Shown here: positions 19,278 through 26,827 of the stretch, one piece after another
Layout of the letters: each line of letters begins with the position of its first letter
Position numbering within the stretch: position 1 is the stretch's first letter
Origin: Allacma fusca
Taxonomy: Eukaryota > Arthropoda > Collembola > Symphypleona > Sminthuridae
DNA length: 64,000 nt
Reading direction: 5' to 3'
NCBI GenBank assembly: GCA_947179485.1
Contig: OX359250.1
Coordinates: 31,134,654 to 31,198,653, forward strand
Made by a program: the position numbers and the translations under genes
Notes under the pieces: generated by a model
Told to the model about the DNA's origin: nothing
Database searches by the model: none
What the model saw: only the letters and a program-made list of their open reading frames with translations

Positions 19278-22200
19278 ATGAAGATATCCAAGAAAGAATG
19301 AATGCAATTATAGCAACTAGATTAGAAAGTCAGTCCAAAGACGACGAAGAATTAGAAATTATTGATCTCAACCCATGTCGTTTATCAAACGGCAACAAGT
19401 CAACTTTACAAGTGCAAATATGCAGTATGATGATACCAGCTTTACTAGATTCAGGAGCAACAAGATCCTGTATCCAAAGAAACTTAGTACCCAGATGTGC
19501 GGAAATAAAAGAAGTTCCAAGCGCCCTGCGAGTAGCAGTAGCAAATGCAGAATTGGTAAAACCAATTTGTCTCACCAAATTCACAATGATGATTGAAGGT
19601 GAAAAACTTTTATTCAAAGGTCTAGTAATGGAAACACTAGAGCCACGAATGATTATAGGTGAAGATCTTCTATCACGCTACGGAATAACGTTGGATTACA
19701 AGAATAAGGAAATACGGAGCGACCGATTTCAAACAGTCCCAATGACTAGAGACACTCATCTCTACGTCGGAGAGAAAAAGGCCGACATAGAATTTGTCAG
19801 GTCAATTTTTTCATTTCATGAAGTCAAAGGACCGAAGAACATGATGTGCAGGACTCGAAAAGCAGTCACAATACCAGCCTATGGACACATGAAAGTGCCC
19901 ATACAAATTCCAAAACGTATCAAAAAGGATTTTTATTTGCAACCATCAGAAAAGCTTTACACCAGCAAGCGACTTTTAGTAGCCGCAGGTGTAGTACCAA
20001 ATGAAGAACCTTTCGCATATGTATTTAATCCAGCTCCATGCCCACAAACGATGTATGGACGGACAGCTATAGGTCATGCTGAGGAAAATTTTGATCTCAT
20101 CAAAATCAAACGCAATCAATTACGTGATGCTCATAAAAGGCTCACACAAGAACAGCTCGATTGTTTCGACGTCAATGAAGAGCTCGATGAAGAAGGAAGA
20201 GCTAAGTACCGAGCATTGTTGACAAGATATCCAGAATGTTTCGCATTTAACAAGGGAGATTTGAAAGAACCAGCGTGGATTGATCCCATTCGGATCCATA
20301 CGGGAAATAATCCACCCGTTCAGGCAAAACCTTTCCCTTGCTCACCTATGGAGCGACAAAAAGTACGAGAAGAAGTACAAAAGATGTTAGATGCAGACAT
20401 CATCAAGGAAGTAAACGGACCTTACAGCAGTCCACTATTTCTCATCAAAAAGAAAGACGGAACATTTAGATCAGTTGTGGATTATCGAGCATTAAACAAG
20501 ACCATCACAGATCAAGTTTATCCTTTAGCAAGAATAGATGACATACTTATGCAATTTGGAAAATCTGCAATTTTCGACACTCTTGACATGGAGTCAGGTT
20601 TCTTTCAATTATTAATACATGAGGATGATCAAGTTATAACCTCTTTCATTACACAGGACGGATTATATGCATTCAAACGACTACCTATGGGAGTCAAGAT
20701 TGCACCGTCAGCTTTTCAGCGAGCAGCAGATCAAATGCTGGGCTCACTCAAATTTAGGGGAGCCATGGTATATCTAGATGATGTAATTTCTTATGGAATT
20801 CATCTTTTGGACAAATTAGCATCACTCGAAGAATTGATGTTAAGAGCCAGCAATAAGAACTTTAAGTTCAAACCGAAGAAATGCAAATTCGGATATTTTG
20901 AAGTAATTGTTTTAGGATTTAGAGTATCCAGGGAAGGCACCAGTCCAGATCCTGCAAAGGTGGACGCTATTAGACATGTGCCAATACCAAAATCCGAAAC
21001 AGAAGCAAGAAGATTTTTCGGAATATGCAGTTTCTACAGAAAATACATCAAGGACTTCGCAAAAATTGCTAGTCCCATCTCACAATCATGGATTGGAAGT
21101 AAAGGGAAATCTGAAGGACAAAAACGCATAAGATGCTTCCAATGGAGTGCAGATGCAACAATTGCCTTCAACATTCTCAAAACCAAATTAATGACACAGC
21201 CAGTTCTAGCTCATTTCAACCCAGAGTTGGATTGCATACTGCATACAGATGCATCAATTTCAGGACTAGGATGCTGTATACTCCAAGATGATGGAGGAGA
21301 ACATCCAATAGCTTATGCTTCAAGGACACTAATTCAATCAGAAAAGAATTACTCAGTCACAGAATTAGAACTAGCAGCAGTCGTATATGCAGTTCGCAAA
21401 TTCAGACAATATCTTTATTTGAGAAAATTTTTAATCAGATCAGATCATTTAGCATTGTGCTACTTAAGATTACAAAAAGATCCAAACCACCGAATAAGTA
21501 AGTTTGTAAATAAACTACAGGAATTTGACTTTCAAGTCACATACAAGAAAGGAGCATTACACTTGGATGCAGACTTTCTATCAAGAGCTCCATTACCCTA
21601 TACAAAGGAAGATTTGGAAGATACAGAGGACCGAGTGATCGAATTTGACCCAGATCCGGTCAAAGAGCACAAAATCGCTTTGGAAGAGCAAAAACAAATC
21701 CCTCAGGGGAACATAACAATGCCACCACCAGCGTGTGCAGCCAGCCTTACGACCAGGGAAAGCTATAAGGGAAAATATTGGACGGATGACGAAAGTCAAT
21801 CCTCAGACGAAGAGGAAGCCATAATCCCACAGCGACAAAATCCATGGTCAGGAAGATTGAAAGGTCAACCCAGGCGTAAAGTCAAATCACAAGTGGAAAT
21901 TTTAGTACCTCAACCGAATTTGGAGGAAACGGATTGGGAGAACCATACAATGAGCGTAAAGAGCTGTGTTAATGAAGTGACACACAGCTACTCAGCGCTC
22001 AAAGAATGGAAATTATCCGTAGATGACATCATTACAATCCACGAATTCCGGGAGGATGACCCACAAGAGGATGAAAGTATCTGGAAATATACCAATGAGT
22101 ATATCTACGAGAAAAATCTCAAACTAATACAAGATATAGAGCTTCACAATGCAACAATAAATGAGTTAGATATGAAGGAATTTTTATCGCCAAAGAAAGC

Positions 22201-25200
22201 TCAAGTTCAAAATGAAGATGAAGATTTTGACAGAAATACTATCACTGACATTGGAATGGGGACTGATTGGTCTCCTACTCCAAAGTCAACGACAGCAACA
22301 ACGTCACAAAGTTCAGCCAATGGGAAGGTCGACATTGACTCACCAAAATCCCTAGGGCAGATGACACGGAGTACAATGGAATTCACAACAATGGATGGGG
22401 CAGGTGAGGCTGAAACTAAAGCTGTACATCTACCACCAGCCATAATTGTAGACTCCGATACGGAAGTCCATGATCAAACCTTGAAGAATCAGGAGACAGC
22501 GGATCTGGTGAGCCAGGCAGCTGAGACTACACAAGAGAAGTCCTCAACTAACCCGCCCACCCACCCCGCCAGTCCTACAGAGGCCAAGAAATTGGTACTC
22601 ACGGATGAGGATAGGAACGTCCAAAAGGAATGCGACCGACCGACACTGAAACAAGAAAAGTTCAGTGTGGAAAATCACATTCCATCCGGACACGATCCCA
22701 CAGATGAGGAGAAATGGTTTGCATTTGAAGAAACTTGGAGGAATCCAACGCCAGCAAAAGGAGACGAATGGAAGCTCAAACAGGAAGTTATTTCGCAATT
22801 GAAGACATACACTGCACAATCTGCCAGGAAGACTGATCAAGTTCCTGATGCAGAAAGTCCAGGATATGCTAACAATCCGGATCTTGATACCCCACAGCGG
22901 ATCAAGGCGATGAAGATTTCCAGAGATGTGGAGGAATGGATGAAAAATATCCAACGAAGATCTGCAGCATGCGAGTCGGAGGAAAACAAAAACCCTCCGC
23001 CGTCGCATACGTACATACCCACAGAGAATCCAGTAAATGAAGATAATTACTCTCTACTGGCAACCACAGTAGAAGAGCTGAGGAAAAATATCCGGGAAGG
23101 TGAAATCAAATTCACCGATGGAAGATCATGGAAAATTCAACCTCTGAAAGGGCAGGGTGTTGTGACAAGTAAAAAGACGTCACATTCACTATGTCTTTCA
23201 CAGGATGAAGACCCAAGGAATAAAGACGCTCAGAAAACTGAGGACATGTCATTAAATAGAGCAATAAAATTTGTTCCAGGAGCTCACGCACTACAGGGGT
23301 GCGAAGGGAGCAAAGATACTTTTTCCACACACAAGCCTGTGTGTAGGATACTTGAAGACGAAGAGCAAGTTACTATGTTAGAGGAACATAACATGCAGGA
23401 GATGCAAAGGGACGATCCAGATTGTTTATTCATCATGGACAAAATAAAAATGCGGCATACGTTAAATTGGAAGGACAAAGAAAAGTATAGCCGATATGAA
23501 ATTGATGAAGAAGGGATTCTTACTATAGTACATAAAGATGGACGTAAGTTATACGTACCCCGAGTACTTAGAAATTTCCTACTATCAAAAGCTCATGATG
23601 GGATCCTATGCGGAGGACATTTAGGATTCCAGAAAACTCTTCATAGACTCAACAAAAATTATTTTTGGAGAAAAATGAACGTCTCAGTAGCAAAATATGT
23701 CATGTCATGTGAAAGTTGCCAAGCAGCTAAATCCATGAGAATGAAACCAGCAGGATTACTTCATCCAATCAGGATAGAAAATGTAGGAGATGCACTATGT
23801 ATTGATCTCATTGGACCCATGCAAATTAGCATAAAAGGGAATAAGTACATTATAATCGCACAGGATTATGTTTCAAAGTTCGTGATCGCAGAAGCAATTC
23901 CAGATAAAACTGCTGACAGGATAGCAGAATTTTTGCTTCACAAAGTAGTTTTAAAATACGGACTGTTTAAAAACTTGCTGAGTGACGGAGGATCCGAATT
24001 CAGAGCGGAAATCACTCAAGCATTACTTCGCCGATTAGGCATGAACCATTCTACATCTACAGCACTAAGACATAATAGTGTTGGACAAATAGAAAGAATG
24101 GTCCAGACTATAAGCACTATGCTGAGTCATTATACTCAAAAAGAGCAAGCACTATGGTGCAGTTGTTTACCGTTTTTAATAAATGCTTACAATTGCAGTC
24201 ACCATGACGTGACTAAAGAAACTCCTTATTTTATGATGTTTAGGCGACAACCCATATATGATTTTAACTTACAACTGTGCTTAAGCAGCGTCGACACAAA
24301 TTTTATGAGTGCTGAGGAAGCCACTACTAGAATAGAAAAAGCTATTGCTAAGATAAGGGAACGTCAGGACTACAGTAAGGATTGGTATGATAGGAAAAGA
24401 AGGTTCGTTAAGTTCAACATCGGAGACACAGTGCGAGTCTTCACACCGACCAGGATAGTTGGAAAGAGCGAACGCTTTCTTCACCCTTATAAAGGACCCT
24501 TTGTAGTCATAGAAGTTTTAGCCAAAGACAATTATATCATTCAAGACCTTAGGAATTCTAAAAAGAGACAGAAAGTCCATGTGGAAAGGCTTAAGAAGCG
24601 CCTCCAGCGAGAACACATTGAGGACGAGTATAGTTATGATTTAGATTCCGATATAGTGGAATTGGTGACAAAACGAAATTGGAACAAGTGTGGAAAAGTT
24701 ATAGTGAGTCAGCCACGGTCAATTCTTAAGAGTTCGACCACTTCAGATAACAGTTCAACTACGAGCAAGAAGGTGACTTTTAAAGTTCAACCTGCTCAAA
24801 CCGAAGAAATAACTAGAGAATTTTCATCCGAAAATTACTCAGACAGTGCAAGTGACCAAGCTCAGCCAGTACAACAGAGAGGAGAATTTTGTGACAAAAA
24901 TTACTCACACTCTCAAATCACCCCAAGTGAAGGAGGGAAAACAAACCAGGGACTACATCAACACAAAGATAACACTCAAGGAGGAAAAGGTACTACTAAG
25001 CAGTCAAGTACACAAGTAAGAAAATTTTCATCAGAAAATTATTCAGATAATAGGGAATTTTTAGATAAAAATTACCCATATTTCACTCGCTCGAAAGTAA
25101 ATGAACACCCTAGAGGAAATCAGGGACGAGATAAGGGGATTGAAACAACAGAGGAATTTAGTCCAAATAAAAATTTGGAAGTACGCAGCTCAGGAAGAGT

Positions 25201-26494
25201 ACATCAAACAGAGAATCGCAGCTTTAGAACTGCTAATTCAAGAGACAAAACCTCAAACGTCAAGTTTCTGCCCACAAGTGGAGAAATCACAAGACGAGGT
25301 GCAACCAGAATAACTGATGACACACACAAAGAGAGAATTAATCTTAATCATCCAGGGATTACAAGCCCAATTAATCAAGGCAAAGGAGAACGAAATTCGT
25401 CTCAAACAAAGAATTTTACATCAGATTTCAGAACAGCAGGAAGTGCTGAGCAAGCTGAAACAACTGGAGAAAGATCACAAAGCAACCCTCCAGGAAACCC
25501 AGAAAGCCAAAGAAGATATTTCGGATTTAATAAACCAGCTGAAAACAGTTCAGGTGTAACATCCGAAGGTGAGGAAGAGACTCAACCACTTATTGATGAA
25601 AGTGACTTTAAAACACTTAAGGAATTAAGTAGTTCAGGGATAAGTCCAACAGAACTTGATGTGGACGACAGCAGTGAGCGTAGAGAGACAAATTCTTACA
25701 ATTCGGGATCAGAACCGAGAATTAATCAACCGCCTACGACAGAGAGAGGGAGACCTGGACAAATTGAAACAGGAAATCAAGGACCTTCAGAAGCGACTTC
25801 ACGAGTTGAGGTGCCTTGGCCCTCAGTAAAGACGGATATTTCAACACAATTGCTTCACACAGATGAGCAAAAGGCCTTGGAAGAGCCCCCCTTTGTGGAA
25901 CTCAACACCAAGCCCACCCAGCGAAGCTCAGAGACAAACACTGCAAAGCCTACAAGCGCAAGGCAGTCGGATCAGAGAGGCAATAGCACGAGTAGAGAGA
26001 GAGATAGAACAAACCGAGAGAGTCAAGGATACTCTGAAAAATCAAATTCGAGCAGTCAACAGGCTAGCCAACAATTCAACCAACCCAAGGAACGAAAAGT
26101 CCTTGTAGAAAATTCTACAGAAGAGGACGAAGAGTTCCAGGAAGTTCTAACAGACGAAAACGGACAAGACTCTGTAGATACGCATACAGAAGTCATCAAT
26201 ACACCTGTAGAATTTTCTACAGAAGAGGACAGGTCATTGGATGTCATCACGAAAGACAGTCCCAGAAGGCCTGAGAGAATTAGAACGAATACGTCAGATC
26301 ACCGAGAGACAGTCAGCGATCCTCAGAACCCGACGAGTACAAATCCAACAGGAACTTCAACAAGTTCAGGAGGAAATTCGGGAGTTGAAGAAGAAGGGGA
26401 AACACCTCAAGAAGGAAGCGCTGAAGAAACCGGAGAAAGTAGACGATACCCAACTCGTACCCGAAAGAGGACGAGAAGATTTGGATCAGTCTGA
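19250..26494 (+). CDS. pol: ORF3, Pol polyprotein: protease, RT, RNase H, integrase
   Basis: Pol is entered by -1 frameshift. Numbering is from the first in-frame Met at 19298 (2398 aa). The aspartic protease motif LLDSGATRS has its Asp at 51. RT carries YLDD at 492-495. RNase H has HTDAS (Asp 651), ELELAA and RSDH. Integrase has an HHCC zinc finger (H1433 region, with CESCQ), then D1503, D1563 and E1599, which is D,D35E spacing. A GPY/F module (YKGPFVVIE) lies near 1733. All key catalytic residues are present. Two regions are unusual. A largely disordered spacer of roughly 600 aa separates RNase H from integrase. A tail of about 620 aa after the GPY/F module is rich in Ser, Glu, Asn and Thr with repeats such as FSSENYSD. 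Under that tail, alternative-frame coiled-coil ORFs are encoded. Confidence 0.95.
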   Translation, partial: RTEGDAPPVNEDIQERMNAIIATRLESQSKDDEELEIIDLNPCRLSNGNKSTLQVQICSMMIPALLDSGATRSCIQRNLVPRCAEIKEVPSALRVAVANAELVKPICLTKFTMMIEGEKLLFKGLVMETLEPRMIIGEDLLSRYGITLDYKNKEIRSDRFQTVPMTRDTHLYVGEKKADIEFVRSIFSFHEVKGPKNMMCRTRKAVTIPAYGHMKVPIQIPKRIKKDFYLQPSEKLYTSKRLLVAAGVVPNEEPFAYVFNPAPCPQTMYGRTAIGHAEENFDLIKIKRNQLRDAHKRLTQEQLDCFDVNEELDEEGRAKYRALLTRYPECFAFNKGDLKEPAWIDPIRIHTGNNPPVQAKPFPCSPMERQKVREEVQKMLDADIIKEVNGPYSSPLFLIKKKDGTFRSVVDYRALNKTITDQVYPLARIDDILMQFGKSAIFDTLDMESGFFQLLIHEDDQVITSFITQDGLYAFKRLPMGVKIAPSAFQRAADQMLGSLKFRGAMVYLDDVISYGIHLLDKLASLEELMLRASNKNFKFKPKKCKFGYFEVIVLGFRVSREGTSPDPAKVDAIRHVPIPKSETEARRFFGICSFYRKYIKDFAKIASPISQSWIGSKGKSEGQKRIRCFQWSADATIAFNILKTKLMTQPVLAHFNPELDCILHTDASISGLGCCILQDDGGEHPIAYASRTLIQSEKNYSVTELELAAVVYAVRKFRQYLYLRKFLIRSDHLALCYLRLQKDPNHRISKFVNKLQEFDFQVTYKKGALHLDADFLSRAPLPYTKEDLEDTEDRVIEFDPDPVKEHKIALEEQKQIPQGNITMPPPACAASLTTRESYKGKYWTDDESQSSDEEEAIIPQRQNPWSGRLKGQPRRKVKSQVEILVPQPNLEETDWENHTMSVKSCVNEVTHSYSALKEWKLSVDDIITIHEFREDDPQEDESIWKYTNEYIYEKNLKLIQDIELHNATINELDMKEFLSPKKAQVQNEDEDFDRNTITDIGMGTDWSPTPKSTTATTSQSSANGKVDIDSPKSLGQMTRSTMEFTTMDGAGEAETKAVHLPPAIIVDSDTEVHDQTLKNQETADLVSQAAETTQEKSSTNPPTHPASPTEAKKLVLTDEDRNVQKECDRPTLKQEKFSVENHIPSGHDPTDEEKWFAFEETWRNPTPAKGDEWKLKQEVISQLKTYTAQSARKTDQVPDAESPGYANNPDLDTPQRIKAMKISRDVEEWMKNIQRRSAACESEENKNPPPSHTYIPTENPVNEDNYSLLATTVEELRKNIREGEIKFTDGRSWKIQPLKGQGVVTSKKTSHSLCLSQDEDPRNKDAQKTEDMSLNRAIKFVPGAHALQGCEGSKDTFSTHKPVCRILEDEEQVTMLEEHNMQEMQRDDPDCLFIMDKIKMRHTLNWKDKEKYSRYEIDEEGILTIVHKDGRKLYVPRVLRNFLLSKAHDGILCGGHLGFQKTLHRLNKNYFWRKMNVSVAKYVMSCESCQAAKSMRMKPAGLLHPIRIENVGDALCIDLIGPMQISIKGNKYIIIAQDYVSKFVIAEAIPDKTADRIAEFLLHKVVLKYGLFKNLLSDGGSEFRAEITQALLRRLGMNHSTSTALRHNSVGQIERMVQTISTMLSHYTQKEQALWCSCLPFLINAYNCSHHDVTKETPYFMMFRRQPIYDFNLQLCLSSVDTNFMSAEEATTRIEKAIAKIRERQDYSKDWYDRKRRFVKFNIGDTVRVFTPTRIVGKSERFLHPYKGPFVVIEVLAKDNYIIQDLRNSKKRQKVHVERLKKRLQREHIEDEYSYDLDSDIVELVTKRNWNKCGKVIVSQPRSILKSSTTSDNSSTTSKKVTFKVQPAQTEEITREFSSENYSDSASDQAQPVQQRGEFCDKNYSHSQITPSEGGKTNQGLHQHKDNTQGGKGTTKQSSTQVRKFSSENYSDNREFLDKNYPYFTRSKVNEHPRGNQGRDKGIETTEEFSPNKNLEVRSSGRVHQTENRSFRTANSRDKTSNVKFLPTSGEITRRGATRITDDTHKERINLNHPGITSPINQGKGERNSSQTKNFTSDFRTAGSAEQAETTGERSQSNPPGNPESQRRYFGFNKPAENSSGVTSEGEEETQPLIDESDFKTLKELSSSGISPTELDVDDSSERRETNSYNSGSEPRINQPPTTERGRPGQIETGNQGPSEATSRVEVPWPSVKTDISTQLLHTDEQKALEEPPFVELNTKPTQRSSETNTAKPTSARQSDQRGNSTSRERDRTNRESQGYSEKSNSSSQQASQQFNQPKERKVLVENSTEEDEEFQEVLTDENGQDSVDTHTEVINTPVEFSTEEDRSLDVITKDSPRRPERIRTNTSDHRETVSDPQNPTSTNPTGTSTSSGGNSGVEEEGETPQEGSAEETGESRRYPTRTRKRTRRFGSV
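25101..25313 (+). CDS. Alternative-frame micro-ORF a, coiled coil (70 aa)
   Basis: An ATG-initiated frame overlaps the Pol tail in the +1 frame. The product (MNTLEEIRDEIRGLKQQRN onward) is charged and helical, with Leu/Ile at heptad spacing through about residue 50. It stops at TAA only three nucleotides before the ATG of the next micro-ORF (TAA CTG ATG), a spacing suited to termination-reinitiation. The overlying Pol frame here is low-complexity and hydrophilic. There is no known family. Expression is unproven and chance cannot be excluded for one ORF alone. Confidence 0.4.
   Translation: MNTLEEIRDEIRGLKQQRNLVQIKIWKYAAQEEYIKQRIAALELLIQETKPQTSSFCPQVEKSQDEVQPE
25317..25559 (+). CDS. Alternative-frame micro-ORF b, coiled coil (80 aa)
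   Basis: It is in the same frame as micro-ORF a and begins 3 nt after its stop. Nearly the whole product is one predicted long helix (RELILIIQGLQAQLIKAKEN, then ...LKQLEKDHKATLQETQ), with Leu/Ile heptads and almost no helix breakers. It is the clearest coiled coil of the set. It overlaps the Pol tail completely. Confidence 0.45.
   Translation: MTHTKRELILIIQGLQAQLIKAKENEIRLKQRILHQISEQQEVLSKLKQLEKDHKATLQETQKAKEDISDLINQLKTVQV
25659..25829 (+). CDS. Alternative-frame micro-ORF c, coiled coil (56 aa)
   Basis: This is a short ATG-to-TAA frame in the same frame as the other micro-ORFs. The core, RDQNRELINRLRQREGDLDK followed by LKQEIKDLQKRLHEL, has strong heptad character. Between b and c the frame is interrupted by two stops, so the units are separate. 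It overlaps Pol throughout. Confidence 0.4.
   Translation: MWTTAVSVERQILTIRDQNRELINRLRQREGDLDKLKQEIKDLQKRLHELRCLGPQ
25863..26108 (+). CDS. Alternative-frame micro-ORF d, coiled coil (81 aa)
   Basis: The ATG frame lies 33 nt after the stop of c. After a Pro-rich N-terminus (about 20 aa) the product becomes a charged helix (TLQSLQAQGSRIREAIARVE, then REIEQTERVKDTLKNQIR). It is in the same frame as a, b, c and e and overlaps Pol completely. Confidence 0.4.
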   Translation: MSKRPWKSPPLWNSTPSPPSEAQRQTLQSLQAQGSRIREAIARVEREIEQTERVKDTLKNQIRAVNRLANNSTNPRNEKSL

Positions 26495-26504
26495 AAGCGA
26501 ATGA
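26241..26504 (+). CDS. Alternative-frame micro-ORF e, coiled coil (87 aa), coupled to the next ORF
   Basis: An ATG frame covers the Pol C-terminus and runs 10 nt past the Pol stop. The core is a long charged helix (LRELERIRQITERQSAILRT, then RRVQIQQELQQVQEEIRELK). Its TGA overlaps the ATG of the following ORF as ATGA at 26501-26504. That is the classical arrangement for coupled termination-reinitiation. Confidence 0.45.
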   Translation: MSSRKTVPEGLRELERIRQITERQSAILRTRRVQIQQELQQVQEEIRELKKKGKHLKKEALKKPEKVDDTQLVPERGREDLDQSESE

Positions 26505-26827
26505 GCACCACCAGATACTTAACAACAATACCAAACTGTGTTAGTTTTGGTCAAAGCGAGATTGATCTCAAGATTGGAGACCGTATAAATCTCATTAGTT
26601 ACCTCATACGACAAGGTCGAAGGAAAATCCGATACGTAGGTACGTACACAATCATTAAATCAGATTACTGCAAAGTATTTTATCTTCAACCAGATGTCAG
26701 AGAACAGAGGGTCACGTGCATCCGGGTCTCGAACCAACGAGACTCCACGCCAAGACGCCCTACCCGCCGTCGACAGGGACGACGACGATCGACCACGTTA
26801 TTGGACCCAATACGTGAGTCAAACTGA
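26501..26827 (+). CDS. Small ORF f, GPY/F-like (SH3-like) protein, 108 aa
   Basis: The frame is the Pol frame, separated from Pol by its stop (26492-26494) and two codons. The product contains LKIGDRINLISYLIRQ and IRYVGTYTIIKSDYCKVFYL, then REQRVTCIRVSNQ. This parallels the Pol GPY/F module (FNIGDTVRVFTPTRIV, YKGPFVVIEVLAKDNYIIQD, KRQKVHVERLKK) in order and spacing. I read it as a duplicated GPY/F-like module. The C-terminus is Arg-rich. It could be translated by reinitiation after micro-ORF e through the ATGA overlap, or by UGA readthrough of Pol. It overlaps the start of ORF4 by 134 nt. It may act as an integrase accessory or nucleic-acid-binding factor; that is inference. Confidence 0.55.
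   Translation: MSTTRYLTTIPNCVSFGQSEIDLKIGDRINLISYLIRQGRRKIRYVGTYTIIKSDYCKVFYLQPDVREQRVTCIRVSNQRDSTPRRPTRRRQGRRRSTTLLDPIRESN
26676..26693 (+). promoter_or_regulatory. Candidate 3' splice site directly before the ORF4 ATG
   Basis: The sequence TATTTTATCTTCAACCAG ends exactly where the ATG of ORF4 begins. It has a moderately pyrimidine-rich tract and a CAG. Splicing from a leader donor would place the ORF4 ATG at the 5' end of the downstream exon. Confidence 0.4.

Noticed and set aside
26492-26494. Programmed UGA readthrough from Pol into ORF f
   Set aside because: The context TGA AAG is not a known readthrough signal, and the ATGA overlap with micro-ORF e gives a better route. Not excluded.
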